Positions 26,733-35,976 are shown, counted from the stretch's first letter. The stretch: DNA of 64,000 bases from Gammaproteobacteria bacterium (GCA_018222985.1 JAAEZG010000011.1:1-64000), one strand, 5' to 3'. The notes: generated from the letters alone by a model not told the origin. Program-made: numbers and translations.

Positions 26733-28472
26733 TTGGCGAGTATCAATGGAATAATGCTCTTAATGGGGTCGTTACTACTGATCAGTATATTAGCTGCAGT
26801 CGTTTCAAACCGTTTGGGCGCCCCTTTATTACTAACCTTTTTAGTGGTTGGCATGCTAGCCGGCGAAGAGGGCGTGTTGGGTATTCAGTTCAGTAACCCT
26901 GAACTGGCATTTTTCATTGGCTCATTGGCGCTAGTTATTATTTTGTTTGATGGCGGCATGCGCACTCACAAAGAACGTTTTCGTGTAGCGTTATGGCCCG
27001 CAATTAGCCTCGCCACTCTTGGTGTTGCTTTAACCTGTGCACTAACCGCGGCTGGGGTAGTTTGGTTTTTCGATTTACCCTGGCCGACAGCGTTGCTCAT
27101 TGGTGCAATTTTGAGCTCCACTGACGCAGCCGCAGTATTTGGTATATTTCAGTCGCAAAACTTGCGTATTAAGCAGCGCGTGGCGTCAACGCTGGAAATT
27201 GAGTCGGGCACCAATGACCCTATGGCCATTATTCTTACCATGACGTTAACCTCAATGATTGCCGCAGCGGACAGCTTTTCTTGGGGTTGGATGACAGTGG
27301 ATGTGCTGCAACAACTGGCGATTGGGTACCTTGCGGGGTGGGTTGGCGGCCGCTTTTTTGTGTGGATGGCCCAAAAAATTACCGTCCAGTTTTCGTTTTT
27401 CCCGTTGTTAGCGGCTGCTACCGCGGTGGTTATTTTTGCCTTAGCAAGTGCTATTGGCGGCAGTGGCTATTTGGCAGTGTATTTAATGGGCTATAAAATT
27501 GGCAACTCACGTTTACCACAACTGCCACACATTTTGCAGGTACAAGACGGCCTAGCGTGGCTAAGCCAAATTATGATGTTTTTAATTCTTGGGCTGTTAG
27601 TAACGCCGTCACACTTAATGCAGCACTGGGCCTTGTCGCTGTCGGTTGCCATGATGATGATATTTGTTGCGCGGCCAGTGGCAGTGCTGATTAGCTTGGC
27701 GCCGTTTTCATTTCCGTGGAAAGAACAAGTGTTCGTTGGTTGGGTAGGCTTGCGCGGCGCGGTACCCATCATACTTGCGCTGTACCCTTGGCTTACTGGC
27801 CTACCGAATCAAGAATTGTATTTTGACATAGCCTTTATGGTGGTCATGGTATCACTCATTGTGCAAGGTTGGTCGTTAGCGCCTATGGCTCGATGGCTGG
27901 GTCTCGAAGTGCCGGCGCCAGCAGAGCCCGATCGGCGCATGCCCTTGGATAGAGTCGGTAGTAAAGACCCCATGGAGTTATGGGCCTATCAAGTTACCGA
28001 GCGTTCGCCAGCCTGTGATCATTACTGGCCAGAACTACGGTTAGATGTTCCGGTTGAATTTTTAGGTGTTATTCGTCACGGTGAATGGCTGATGCCTCAC
28101 CAGCAGCCCCAATTTTGTGAAGGCGACACCGCACTGGTGGTGGCTAAAGTTGAGCATGTTGACGCCATTAGTAAAGTGCTAGCAGCTGGTGGAAAACCTA
28201 AAGAATTGCAGTCGAGCGAGTTCTTTGGTGACTTTACCTTGCGTGGCGACTTAACTCTCACTGAAGTTGCTGGGTTTTATTCATTGGGCGAGATTGACGA
28301 TGCAATGAAGTCACTAACCTTAAACGATTATTTCACCCAAAAATTCCATCGTCGGGTTGTTGTTGGTGACCACTTGCAACTTGGCAACGTGCGCTTAACC
28401 GCCCGAGAAGTCACAGACGATGGTTTTATTCAGCAAGTGGGTATTAAGTTATTAACGGTGGCTGGTAAATAA
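26733..28472 (+). CDS. nhaP2: K+/H+ antiporter NhaP2 (CvrA-like, CPA1 family)
   Basis: This inner-membrane exchanger swaps cytoplasmic potassium (or sodium) for protons and helps pH and osmotic balance. About 12 membrane segments fill residues 1-395, including the ion-binding LSSTDAAAVFG (129-139) and ESGTNDP (153-159) motifs. A regulatory TrkA-C/RCK_C domain lies around 410-490, followed by a CorC/HlyC-type C-terminal domain, giving the usual 579-residue length. The start is TTG at 26733: an AAGGAG ribosome site lies eight bases upstream, whereas the next ATG is 30 bases away. The gene stands against the direction of its neighbours and interrupts the yggS-to-hemW cluster. Confidence 0.9.
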   Translation: MASINGIMLLMGSLLLISILAAVVSNRLGAPLLLTFLVVGMLAGEEGVLGIQFSNPELAFFIGSLALVIILFDGGMRTHKERFRVALWPAISLATLGVALTCALTAAGVVWFFDLPWPTALLIGAILSSTDAAAVFGIFQSQNLRIKQRVASTLEIESGTNDPMAIILTMTLTSMIAAADSFSWGWMTVDVLQQLAIGYLAGWVGGRFFVWMAQKITVQFSFFPLLAAATAVVIFALASAIGGSGYLAVYLMGYKIGNSRLPQLPHILQVQDGLAWLSQIMMFLILGLLVTPSHLMQHWALSLSVAMMMIFVARPVAVLISLAPFSFPWKEQVFVGWVGLRGAVPIILALYPWLTGLPNQELYFDIAFMVVMVSLIVQGWSLAPMARWLGLEVPAPAEPDRRMPLDRVGSKDPMELWAYQVTERSPACDHYWPELRLDVPVEFLGVIRHGEWLMPHQQPQFCEGDTALVVAKVEHVDAISKVLAAGGKPKELQSSEFFGDFTLRGDLTLTEVAGFYSLGEIDDAMKSLTLNDYFTQKFHRRVVVGDHLQLGNVRLTAREVTDDGFIQQVGIKLLTVAGK

Positions 28473-28477
28473 ATACT

Positions 28478-28496
28478 GGGCCAACTTAGTTGGCCC
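28478..28496. terminator. Hairpin at the convergent nhaP2 / DUF4426 junction
   Basis: GGGCCAAC (28478-28485) pairs perfectly with GTTGGCCC (28489-28496). The three-base loop is the stop codon of the DUF4426 gene read on the minus strand. On that strand a T-rich stretch follows; on the plus strand there is none. Confidence 0.6.
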
Positions 28497-28929
28497 AAAA
28501 CTCTTTGTGAAAGCGCAGTTCATGGCTTTCTTTACCTTGCTTAATCGTAATAAAAAAGCGCAAGGTTTCTAAATTGGTGAAACGTGTTTGAGTTAAGTAA
28601 TAAACCGCATCACCTTCAATCACTTGCTTAAATTCTAAACGCGATTGCTGGCTCAGCGGGTTCATAACATAACCGCTAACCTCAACTTGCTGTGCTGGCT
28701 TGTTAGGCTGATTCATCGCCAACACTGAAATATTTAGTGTGGCCAAGGTTTCGCTGCGCGATAGCCCGTATTTTGAAGCCATTTCAGGCCGCAACAATGT
28801 TGAGTTAAAGGCATTGTAATGCACTTCCCAGTCGCCTAAGCGCTGACTTTGCTCAGCATTGCTGACAGGCGCAAATAGCGCTGCGCTAAGAGCGACAGCA
28901 GCACAGATGAATAACATTAGCTTTTTCAT
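28486..28929 (-). CDS. Periplasmic DUF4426 protein
   Basis: A 147-residue exported protein of unknown function. A standard signal peptide (about residues 1-25, ending SNA|EQ) is followed by a mostly beta-strand domain with GDWEVHYNAFNSTLL and a C-terminal FHKEFWAN. Proteins with this domain are found beside yggT and proC in many marine gammaproteobacteria, and that location is the main clue. There is no lipobox and no membrane anchor after the signal. It follows yggT by 11 bases in the same operon. Its stop codon is the loop of a hairpin. Confidence 0.85.
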   Translation of the reverse strand: MKKLMLFICAAVALSAALFAPVSNAEQSQRLGDWEVHYNAFNSTLLRPEMASKYGLSRSETLATLNISVLAMNQPNKPAQQVEVSGYVMNPLSQQSRLEFKQVIEGDAVYYLTQTRFTNLETLRFFITIKQGKESHELRFHKEFWAN

Positions 28930-28940
28930 ATAAACCTCTC

Positions 28941-29492
28941 TTAGAGCCCCATACCCATGCTAAATAGGTTATTCAGTAGTATGCGCGCAAACTGAATAGC
29001 GACAATCAGCACTAATACTGACAAGTCTAACCCGCCAATCGGCGGAATAAGGCGACGAATAGGTGCTAGAAATGGCTCTGTCAGCTGGGCCATTAAGGCG
29101 GTCATGGGGTGATAACCGGTATTAAACCAGCTCATAATGGCGCGAATAATCGTTATCCAGAAGAGTAACGAAATAAACTGAAATAACACCACCGCAAGCC
29201 CCATGATAATGATATCGCTCACCATGGGTAACATACCTGCGGCTAAGCTCGATAACGCGATAATTTTGCCAACGCCAACCACATAAGCGAGCACGATGGA
29301 TGCCAGGTCCCAATGACCAAGGGTAGGTAATATGCGGCGCAAAGGCAGTACCAGAGGGTTGGTTACCTTCACCACAAATTGACTCATAGGGTTGTAAAAA
29401 TCAGCGCGTGAGGCCTGCAACCATATGCGCAGCAACACGGTGATTAAAAATAAGTCGAAAATAATTTCAATGAGAAAATTTAAAGCATCCAT
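28941..29492 (-). CDS. yggT: YggT family inner-membrane protein
   Basis: YggT is an integral membrane protein with two copies of the YGGT repeat (about residues 1-95 and 96-183). Each copy has paired hydrophobic helices with a loop carrying NPLVLPLRRILPT in the first copy and EPFLAPIRRLIPP in the second. In other bacteria the family has been linked to osmotic tolerance and to cell-division or envelope organisation, but its exact role is not settled. It lies 22 bases after proC and 11 before DUF4426. Confidence 0.92.
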   Translation of the reverse strand: MDALNFLIEIIFDLFLITVLLRIWLQASRADFYNPMSQFVVKVTNPLVLPLRRILPTLGHWDLASIVLAYVVGVGKIIALSSLAAGMLPMVSDIIIMGLAVVLFQFISLLFWITIIRAIMSWFNTGYHPMTALMAQLTEPFLAPIRRLIPPIGGLDLSVLVLIVAIQFARILLNNLFSMGMGL

Positions 29493-29514
29493 CAGGGGTC
29501 TCTAACTTGTTAGT

Positions 29515-30342
29515 TTAAAATAGTTTGGCCATTTCTTGGTTCCGCTGCACCGCCGCTTTCACAGCGTTAGCTGAAATATCGTCGATACCGGCGCCTTGGT
29601 AAACCTCAATGCCTTTGGCAGTAGAACCACCTTTACTGGTTACCTGCTTACGTAAATCTTCTAATTCAAGTTCGCTAGCGATGGCCATTTCAGCTGCACC
29701 AAGTGCGGTTTGTTGAACCATTTGACGTGCTTTTTCACGATCAAAGCCTAGTGCTGTTGCGGCTTTTTGCAAGCTGGCCATAAATTCAAAGAAGTAAGCA
29801 GGGCCACTGCCGGCTACGGCACCTAGAATATCAAGCTCATCTTCGTTGGTTACCCATAATGTAGCGCCAACGCCGTCAAAAGCTTCTGTGATATAAGCGC
29901 GATCATCATCACTAACACGATCATCAGCGACTAAACCAGACATGCCTTTACCCACCAATGATGGGGTGTTCGGCATGACGCGAATCATGCGAATGCTGTC
30001 ACCGAGGTATTGGCGATACTTCTCAATGCGAATACCCGCAGCAATAGTCACAATTAATTTATCCGCGAGGTTTGGTACTTCTGCACGCAGTGCGGCGCAA
30101 ACGTCCGCCATGAGTTGAGGCTTTACGGACATGACAATGACATCAGCCGCGGCTGCTACTTCAGCGTTGTTATTGCTTGTATGTACGTGTAATTCACTGC
30201 TTAGTTTATCGAGTTTGGGCTGGCTTGGATTGCTCACATAAATGAGCTCGCTAGGGTAGCCACTTTTCACCATGCCTCCAACAATACTTTGGGTCATATT
30301 GCCTGCACCAATAAAGGCTATTTTACGAGGCGATGTTGTCAT
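29515..30342 (-). CDS. proC: Pyrroline-5-carboxylate reductase ProC
   Basis: ProC reduces pyrroline-5-carboxylate to proline with NAD(P)H, the last step of proline synthesis. The Rossmann motif IGAGNMTQSI lies near the N-terminus, and the C-terminal dimerisation region has the typical VAGSGPAYFFEF and TSKGGSTAKGIEV. The open frame could start at 30474 inside yggS, but the ATG at 30342 has AGGAG seven bases upstream and gives the normal 275 residues. It lies between yggS and yggT as in Pseudomonas and many relatives. ProB and ProA are encoded about 8 kb away. Confidence 0.95.
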   Translation of the reverse strand: MTTSPRKIAFIGAGNMTQSIVGGMVKSGYPSELIYVSNPSQPKLDKLSSELHVHTSNNNAEVAAAADVIVMSVKPQLMADVCAALRAEVPNLADKLIVTIAAGIRIEKYRQYLGDSIRMIRVMPNTPSLVGKGMSGLVADDRVSDDDRAYITEAFDGVGATLWVTNEDELDILGAVAGSGPAYFFEFMASLQKAATALGFDREKARQMVQQTALGAAEMAIASELELEDLRKQVTSKGGSTAKGIEVYQGAGIDDISANAVKAAVQRNQEMAKLF

Positions 30343-30391
30343 GTTGCTTCTCCTGTTTTTTGTTGCTTGGGCTAATTGTTGTAACTGGCGC

Positions 30392-31093
30392 TTATGGCGC
30401 TGTGCGGCTGCCAAATATCGCGGTACCAATGCGTACCATGGTGGCACCGTGTGCCACCGCAATTGGCCAGTCATTGCTCATGCCCATGGATAAAGTATCT
30501 ACCTGTTTATATTGGGCTTGTAACTCAGAAAACAACCGTTGCATGGCAGCAAAGCTTGGCGCACTGTCCGCGGCCTGCTCATGAGCGGCTGGAATAGTCA
30601 TTAAGCCGCGCAGAGTTAACTGCGGTAATTCACTAATAAGGGCTGCCAATTCCATCACTTGGTGCGGTTGCACCCCAGCTTTTGATTGCTCGTCGTCAAT
30701 ATTGACTTGAATGAGTACATTGAGCGAAGCCATGTTGGCAGGCCGCTGGTGCGCAAGGCGGGTGGCTGTTTTGGCGCGGTCAACACTATGCACCCAAGTA
30801 AAATGTGTTGCGATATCGCGGGTTTTATTTGACTGAATTGGGCCAATAAAGTGCCAACAAATGTCGCTATTAGGCAACGCCTCTGAAACTTGCACAATCT
30901 TTGCAATTGCTTCTTGCACATAGTTTTCACCAAAGTGGCGCTGCCCAGCAGTGTACGCAGCAACAATATCTGTCGCAGGTTTGGTCTTGCTGACAGCAAT
31001 TAATTGTACGCTTTCAGAGGGCCTTTGGTGCGCTATTGCGACCTCAGTAATTTCACTACGGACTTCTTTTATGCGTTCAGCTATGCTATTCAT
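30392..31093 (-). CDS. yggS: PLP homeostasis protein YggS (PROSC family)
   Basis: YggS binds pyridoxal phosphate without known enzymatic activity and keeps free PLP and branched-chain amino acid pools balanced. It is a single-domain alanine-racemase-fold barrel. The PLP lysine is in AVSKTKP (residue 37 from a TTG at 31096, or 36 from the ATG used here), with HFIGPIQSNK and SMGMSNDWPIAV as further conserved blocks. I take the ATG at 31093 (233 residues), since E. coli YggS starts at the matching point, although no ribosome site is evident. The start is 34 bases from the divergent pilT start. Confidence 0.93.
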   Translation of the reverse strand: MNSIAERIKEVRSEITEVAIAHQRPSESVQLIAVSKTKPATDIVAAYTAGQRHFGENYVQEAIAKIVQVSEALPNSDICWHFIGPIQSNKTRDIATHFTWVHSVDRAKTATRLAHQRPANMASLNVLIQVNIDDEQSKAGVQPHQVMELAALISELPQLTLRGLMTIPAAHEQAADSAPSFAAMQRLFSELQAQYKQVDTLSMGMSNDWPIAVAHGATMVRIGTAIFGSRTAP

Positions 31094-31127
31094 CAATGGA
31101 AATAACTCACTTACAAGAGGCTGTTAC

Positions 31128-32162
31128 ATGGATATCACTGAGTTACTCAGTTTCGCTGTTAAGCATAAATCATCAGACTTACATTTATCAGCAGACTCGC
31201 CTCCTATGATACGGGTAGACGGTGACGTTCGTAAAATAAATATCCCAGCGCTAAGTCATAAGCAGGTGCAAGAGCTTGTTTATGACATCATGAATGATCG
31301 TCAGCGCAAAGAATACGAACAAAATTTAGAGTGCGACTTTTCGTTTGAAGTGCCCGACTTAGCGCGCTTCCGGGTTAACGCATTTGTACAAAACCGTGGT
31401 GCTGGCGCCGTTTTTCGTACCATTCCTAGTGAAGTGTTAACGCTTGAACAATTAGGGGCGCCTGAAATTTTTAAAACCATTTCAGAAAACCCGCGTGGCC
31501 TAGTTTTGGTTACCGGCCCAACCGGTTCGGGTAAATCAACGACCTTGGCAGCGATGATCGACTATATTAATGAAAGTAAGCATCATCACATTTTAACCAT
31601 CGAAGACCCGATAGAATTTGTGCATAAAAACAAGCGCAGTTTAATTAACCAACGGGAAGTACACCGCGATACACATAGTTTTAGTAACGCGTTACGCTCG
31701 GCTCTGCGTGAAGACCCTGATGTTATTCTAGTGGGTGAGATGCGTGACCTTGAAACGATTCGTTTAGCGATGACCGCAGCGGAAACAGGTCACTTGGTGT
31801 TTGGTACTTTGCACACCACCTCAGCGCCGAAAACCATTGACCGTATTGTGGATGTATTCCCGGGCGATGAAAAACCGATGATTCGTTCGATGTTGTCAGA
31901 ATCGCTGCGCGCAGTAATTTCACAAACGCTGTTGAAGAAAGTTGGCGGCGGGCGTGTTGCGGCACATGAGATTATGATTGCAACGTCAGCCATTAAAAAC
32001 TTGATTCGTGAAGACAAAATTGCGCAAATGTATTCGTCAATTCAAACTGGGGCTGCGCATGGTATGCAAACCCTTGATCAATGCTTACAGAACTTATTAA
32101 ACCAAGGTTTGGTTGGGCGTGCCGATGCCAAAGCCAAAGCTGCCAATAAGGATTCCTTCTAA
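31128..32162 (+). CDS. pilT: Type IV pilus retraction ATPase PilT
   Basis: PilT is a cytoplasmic hexameric ATPase that pulls back type IV pili, driving twitching motility and DNA uptake. It has Walker A GPTGSGKST near residue 130, the Asp box and Walker B region with PDVILVGEMRD, the His box TGHLVFGTLHT and the C-terminal AIRNLIRE-like motif AIKNLIRED needed for retraction. An AAGAGG ribosome site seven bases before 31128 fixes the start and gives 344 residues, the usual length; the open frame upstream is a chance extension over yggS. pilU follows after two bases. No other pil gene is in the window. Confidence 0.96.
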   Translation: MDITELLSFAVKHKSSDLHLSADSPPMIRVDGDVRKINIPALSHKQVQELVYDIMNDRQRKEYEQNLECDFSFEVPDLARFRVNAFVQNRGAGAVFRTIPSEVLTLEQLGAPEIFKTISENPRGLVLVTGPTGSGKSTTLAAMIDYINESKHHHILTIEDPIEFVHKNKRSLINQREVHRDTHSFSNALRSALREDPDVILVGEMRDLETIRLAMTAAETGHLVFGTLHTTSAPKTIDRIVDVFPGDEKPMIRSMLSESLRAVISQTLLKKVGGGRVAAHEIMIATSAIKNLIREDKIAQMYSSIQTGAAHGMQTLDQCLQNLLNQGLVGRADAKAKAANKDSF

Positions 32163-32164
32163 TT

Positions 32165-33280
32165 ATGGTGTTAGATAAGCTATTGAAAATAATGGTTGAG
32201 CGGAACAGTTCAGACTTATTTATTTCTGCTGGGCTGCCGCCAAGCGCCAAAATTAATGGTGAGTTGACCCCGTTAACCGAACAAAAGCTCAGTGACAACG
32301 CTGCGCTGGCTATCGTGAAAGAGGCTTTAGGTGACAAACACCTCAAAGAGTTCATGGACGAAAAGGAAGCCAACTTTGCAATTTTCCGTGAAGGGATAGG
32401 TCGTTTTCGGGTTAGTGCATTTTGGCAACGCCAGCGCGCCGGTATGGTGGTGCGTCGCATTGTCACCGAGATACCAACAGTAGAAGAACTGAAATTGCCC
32501 GAAGTATTAACCAAACTGATCATGAATAAACGCGGGTTAGTGCTCGTGGTCGGTGGTACCGGTACGGGTAAATCAACCACCTTGGCAGCGCTGATTGGTT
32601 ATCGAAATCAAAACTCAAAAGGGCATATCTTAACCATTGAAGACCCCGTTGAGTTTGTCCATGAGCATGCAAAATCAATGATTACGCAACGCGAAGTAGG
32701 GGCCGATACTGAATCTTTTGAAGCGGCATTGAAAAGCTCATTGCGCCAAGCACCTGACGTTATTCTTGTGGGTGAAATTCGCTCGCAAGAAACCATGGAG
32801 TATGCGCTAACGTTCGCTGAAACTGGCCATTTGTGTGTGGCGACGCTGCACGCGAACAATGCCAACCAAGCAATTGAACGTATTATGCACATGGTGCCGA
32901 AAGAGAAAGTTGGCAAACTTATGTTTGATTTGTCGCTTAACTTGCGCGGCATTGTTGCACAGCAGTTAGTACCCACTATTGATGGCGGGCGCGCAGCGGC
33001 AATTGAGATTTTGCTGAATAGCCCGATTGTGGCCGAAAAAATTGCCACCAATGACATGGGCGAAATTAAAGAGATTATGGCGAAGTCTCGCGAGCTTGGC
33101 ATGCAAACCTTTGACCAAGCGTTGTTTGATTTGTACAAAGCGGGGCGCATTAGTTACGAAGAAGCATTGCGCCATGCTGATGCAGAAAATGACTTGCGTT
33201 TACGCATTAAACTAAGTGGTGATAGCAACGCTAATGACGATGATAGTGCGCTGCAAGGTGTCACTGTCGATCTCGACTGA
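32165..33280 (+). CDS. pilU: Type IV pilus accessory retraction ATPase PilU
   Basis: PilU is a PilT paralogue that assists retraction under load, acting with PilT rather than alone. Walker A GGTGTGKST, the IEDPVEF Asp box, PDVILVGEIRS and TGHLCVATLHANN are all intact, so it should bind and hydrolyse ATP. The C-terminal tail after about residue 345 is acidic and poorly conserved, as in other PilU proteins. At 371 residues it is slightly shorter than the Pseudomonas protein (382). It follows pilT with two bases between stop and start, so the two proteins are made together. Confidence 0.95.
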   Translation: MVLDKLLKIMVERNSSDLFISAGLPPSAKINGELTPLTEQKLSDNAALAIVKEALGDKHLKEFMDEKEANFAIFREGIGRFRVSAFWQRQRAGMVVRRIVTEIPTVEELKLPEVLTKLIMNKRGLVLVVGGTGTGKSTTLAALIGYRNQNSKGHILTIEDPVEFVHEHAKSMITQREVGADTESFEAALKSSLRQAPDVILVGEIRSQETMEYALTFAETGHLCVATLHANNANQAIERIMHMVPKEKVGKLMFDLSLNLRGIVAQQLVPTIDGGRAAAIEILLNSPIVAEKIATNDMGEIKEIMAKSRELGMQTFDQALFDLYKAGRISYEEALRHADAENDLRLRIKLSGDSNANDDDSALQGVTVDLD

Positions 33281-33305
33281 CTTTAGGTAAAAACTAAGCT
33301 AAACT
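33277..33305 (+). promoter_or_regulatory. Candidate promoter of tsaD
   Basis: CTGACT (33277-33282) and TAAACT (33300-33305) are 17 bases apart. The first overlaps the pilU stop codon. A separate promoter would let tsaD be expressed independently of the pilus genes. Confidence 0.4.
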
Positions 33306-33342
33306 GTGCGCCGTTTTTTCGTCCCAAAGTGAGAGAGTTGTC

Positions 33343-34362
33343 ATGCGTGTGCTAGGTATTGAAACATCCTGTGATGAAACGGGTATCGCGATTTATGATA
33401 CCGACCAGGGGTTATTGGCGCATCAGCTTTATTCACAAGTTAAACTCCATGCAGACTATGGTGGTGTGGTGCCGGAGCTGGCATCGCGCGACCATGTGCG
33501 TAAAACCCTGCCGCTTATTCAAGCCGCGCTAAAGCAAGCGCAATTAACCGCGCAAGATATAGACGGGGTAGCCTACACAGCAGGCCCCGGGTTAGTTGGC
33601 GCTTTGTTAGTTGGTTCATGTATTGGGCGCAGTTTAGCATTCGGTTGGAACGTACCTGCAATTGCCGTGCACCATATGGAAGGCCATTTGCTGGCGCCAA
33701 TGCTTGAGGAAAACCCACCTGAGTTTCCGTTCGTAGCGCTATTGGTGTCGGGCGGGCACACTCAGTTAGTGCGTGTTGATGGTATTGGTCGTTACCAGTT
33801 ATTAGGTGAATCGGTGGACGATGCGGCGGGCGAAGCCTTCGATAAAACCGCTAAGTTAATGGGCCTAGATTACCCCGGTGGTCCACGCTTGGCAGCAATG
33901 GCCGAGCAGGGAAATGAAAGTACACATCAATTTCCGCGACCCATGACCGACCGACCTGGCTTAGACTTTTCATTTAGCGGGCTGAAAACCTTTGCGGCGA
34001 ACACTATTTCTAGCTCTGACGGCTCAGCGCAAGCTCTTGCCGACATTGCTCGAGCGTTTCAAGATGCGGTTGTCGATACGTTGGTTATAAAATGCCGTCG
34101 TGCACTTGAGCAAACGGGGTTAAAGCGTTTAGTGGTTGCCGGTGGTGTAAGCGCCAACAAACATTTACGCGCTGAACTCACTGAGTTTACCCGCCGCATT
34201 GGTGGGCAAGCATATTTTCCACGGCCTGAGTTTTGCACCGACAACGGGGCTATGATTGCTTTTGCGGGTGCGCAACGCTTAGTTGCTGGGGAAACAACCG
34301 ATATTCAGATTAAAACCTACCCACGTTGGCCGTTGTCAGAGCTCTTAGCGCCGCACGGTTAA
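33343..34362 (+). CDS. tsaD: tRNA N6-adenosine threonylcarbamoyltransferase TsaD
   Basis: TsaD, with TsaB and TsaE, transfers the threonylcarbamoyl group to A37 of tRNAs that read ANN codons, an essential modification. It is an ASKHA-fold protein: [10 protein letters not shown] at the N-terminus, the metal site in HHMEGH (His111 and His115), SGGHTQL near 137 and a late [13 protein letters not shown]. Length 339 equals the usual size. It is often misannotated as O-sialoglycoprotein endopeptidase (Gcp). The common neighbour rpsU is absent; pilU lies 62 bases upstream and plsY converges from the other side. Confidence 0.96.
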   Translation: MRVLGIETSCDETGIAIYDTDQGLLAHQLYSQVKLHADYGGVVPELASRDHVRKTLPLIQAALKQAQLTAQDIDGVAYTAGPGLVGALLVGSCIGRSLAFGWNVPAIAVHHMEGHLLAPMLEENPPEFPFVALLVSGGHTQLVRVDGIGRYQLLGESVDDAAGEAFDKTAKLMGLDYPGGPRLAAMAEQGNESTHQFPRPMTDRPGLDFSFSGLKTFAANTISSSDGSAQALADIARAFQDAVVDTLVIKCRRALEQTGLKRLVVAGGVSANKHLRAELTEFTRRIGGQAYFPRPEFCTDNGAMIAFAGAQRLVAGETTDIQIKTYPRWPLSELLAPHG

Positions 34363-34379
34363 ACGTTCACTGGAATTGC

Positions 34380-34970
34380 TTAGCCCTGGCGGCGCGTGCG
34401 TTTTTCTTGACCCGTACGTAGGCGCACGATATTTGATTGATGCCGCCACATAATGAGCACAGAGATCATAATGACTGGAACCGTATATTGAGGTTTTATC
34501 CAGTACGCGTAGAAGGGCGCTAAGCTAACGGTAACAATTGCTGCTAATGACGACACGCGGCTTACACGAAATACCAGCAACCAAGTTGCAATAAGCAATA
34601 GAGCCATTTCCCATGCAACGGGGAACATGGCGCCTAAGGCGGTGGCCACGGCTTTACCCCCGCGGAAATGAAAATACAGTGGGAAGATATGTCCCAAACA
34701 GGCAGCAACGGCAATAATACCTAGATAAAATGGCTCGATACCAAGAAAATACGAGCCCCAAACAGGAATCATGCCCTTCAATACATCAAACCAAAGTGTG
34801 AGTACTGCGGGAATTTTTCCGCCGAGCCGATAAACGTTGGTGGCACCTGGATTATTCGAGCCAGAACTGCGAGGGTCGGGCAGGCCGAATAGGCGGCAGA
34901 TCAGCACAGCGCTGCTAATAGAGCCGAATAAGTAGGCTGAAATGATGGCTAATACAATTAAAGCGCCCAT
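34380..34970 (-). CDS. plsY: Glycerol-3-phosphate acyltransferase PlsY
   Basis: PlsY moves the acyl group from acyl-phosphate to glycerol 3-phosphate, the first step of phospholipid synthesis in the PlsX/Y pathway. It is an inner-membrane protein with five predicted helices. The three family motifs are seen: [10 protein letters not shown]-like [13 protein letters not shown] near 37, [12 protein letters not shown] near 103, and the segment near 158 onward. The open frame extends to 35024, but the ATG at 34970 matches the start of relatives (196 residues). Neither start has a good ribosome site, so this choice rests on similarity alone. It is divergent from folB. Confidence 0.9.
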   Translation of the reverse strand: MGALIVLAIISAYLFGSISSAVLICRLFGLPDPRSSGSNNPGATNVYRLGGKIPAVLTLWFDVLKGMIPVWGSYFLGIEPFYLGIIAVAACLGHIFPLYFHFRGGKAVATALGAMFPVAWEMALLLIATWLLVFRVSRVSSLAAIVTVSLAPFYAYWIKPQYTVPVIMISVLIMWRHQSNIVRLRTGQEKRTRRQG

Positions 34971-35065
34971 ATATGTGCGTTTGCTTCTGCTGTGCTTTCC
35001 GTTAATATGCAAAGCCCATAGCATAAGCGCTTTGCCGCTGAATTTCTATTAATACGGAAACGAGT

Positions 35066-35422
35066 ATGGATAAAGTCTACGTCACAGGTCTAAAAGTTGA
35101 TGCTTACATTGGCGTTTACGACTGGGAACATGAGCAAACTCAACCACTTATACTAGATCTCGAAATGGACTGGGATCACCGTAAGGCGGCAGAGTCAGAG
35201 CAGCTGAACGACGCGCTTGATTATGATGCGTTGAGCCAAGCCGTCATTCAATTAATTCAGGCTCGCCCACGCGCTCTTATTGAAACCATTGCAGAAGAAG
35301 TGGCACAGCTGATTTTACAACAGTTCAAAACGCCACGCGTTCGCGTGAAAGTGGCCAAACCGCAAGCTGTACCGGCGGCACAATATACCGCGGTTGAACT
35401 TGTGCGTTCGCAGGCTCGGTAG
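35066..35422 (+). CDS. folB: Dihydroneopterin aldolase FolB
   Basis: FolB cleaves 7,8-dihydroneopterin to 6-hydroxymethyl-dihydropterin and glycolaldehyde in folate synthesis and can epimerise the substrate. The short protein (118 residues) shows the start MDKVYVTGLKVDAYIGVYDWE, where the Glu after the Trp binds the pterin, plus LDYDALSQAV and the late VRVKVAKPQAVPAA with the conserved lysine. It leads a folB-folK-uppP operon with five bases to folK. FolK performs the next step, so the gene pair is functional as well as physical. Confidence 0.93.
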   Translation: MDKVYVTGLKVDAYIGVYDWEHEQTQPLILDLEMDWDHRKAAESEQLNDALDYDALSQAVIQLIQARPRALIETIAEEVAQLILQQFKTPRVRVKVAKPQAVPAAQYTAVELVRSQAR

Positions 35423-35427
35423 GCGTT

Positions 35428-35976
35428 ATGAGCACAGTTTGGTTAGGTATTGGCAGTAACCGAGAGCGGGAGCGCTATATACGCGCTGGCATTCATGCAT
35501 TGCACCAAGAGTTTGCTCGTGTGACGCAGCCAATGGCGGTGTCGCGTGTATTTGAAAGCGACGCGGTTGGCTTTTCTGGTCGTCGCTTTTATAACTTGGT
35601 TGCGCGTGTTGAAACGTCGCTTTCCATCAGTGACGTCAGCGCTGTTTGCAAACAAATTGAACGTGATCACGGGCACAGTTCGAATGCTGCCCGATATAGT
35701 CCGCGGACATTAGATATCGACTTACTGATGTACGATGACACTGTGTGTGACAGCCCTGTGCAGTTGCCGCGTGGTGAAATTCTAGAAAATGCGTTTGTGT
35801 TGTGGCCATTGGCAGAGTTAGCGCCAACATTACGGCATCCAATTAGTGGGCAAACCTTTGCGCAGCATTGGCAAAATTATCGTGGTCAGCAAGTGTTGGA
35901 ACCCGTAGAATTTCAGTTTGAAAACCTACCATTTTTAAAAATTTATTCGACTTGTACAGGGAATGCACCGTTGTGA
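35428..35976 (+). CDS. folK: 2-amino-4-hydroxy-6-hydroxymethyldihydropteridine pyrophosphokinase FolK
   Basis: FolK transfers pyrophosphate from ATP to 6-hydroxymethyl-dihydropterin, the step before dihydropteroate synthase. The start [14 protein letters not shown] and the signature [15 protein letters not shown], with the two metal-binding aspartates, are clear. At 182 residues it is a little longer than E. coli FolK (159) because of a C-terminal tail. Its TGA stop overlaps the GTG start of uppP. No folP is nearby. Confidence 0.93.
   Translation: MSTVWLGIGSNRERERYIRAGIHALHQEFARVTQPMAVSRVFESDAVGFSGRRFYNLVARVETSLSISDVSAVCKQIERDHGHSSNAARYSPRTLDIDLLMYDDTVCDSPVQLPRGEILENAFVLWPLAELAPTLRHPISGQTFAQHWQNYRGQQVLEPVEFQFENLPFLKIYSTCTGNAPL

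Noticed and set aside
30951-31127. 59-codon N-terminal extension of pilT
   Set aside because: It runs antisense across yggS, while the ATG at 31128 has a strong ribosome site and gives the normal PilT length.
31993-32580. 195-codon open frame on the minus strand
   Set aside because: It lies antisense to the pilT/pilU junction, both certain genes, has no ribosome site and a composition typical of a reverse-strand shadow.
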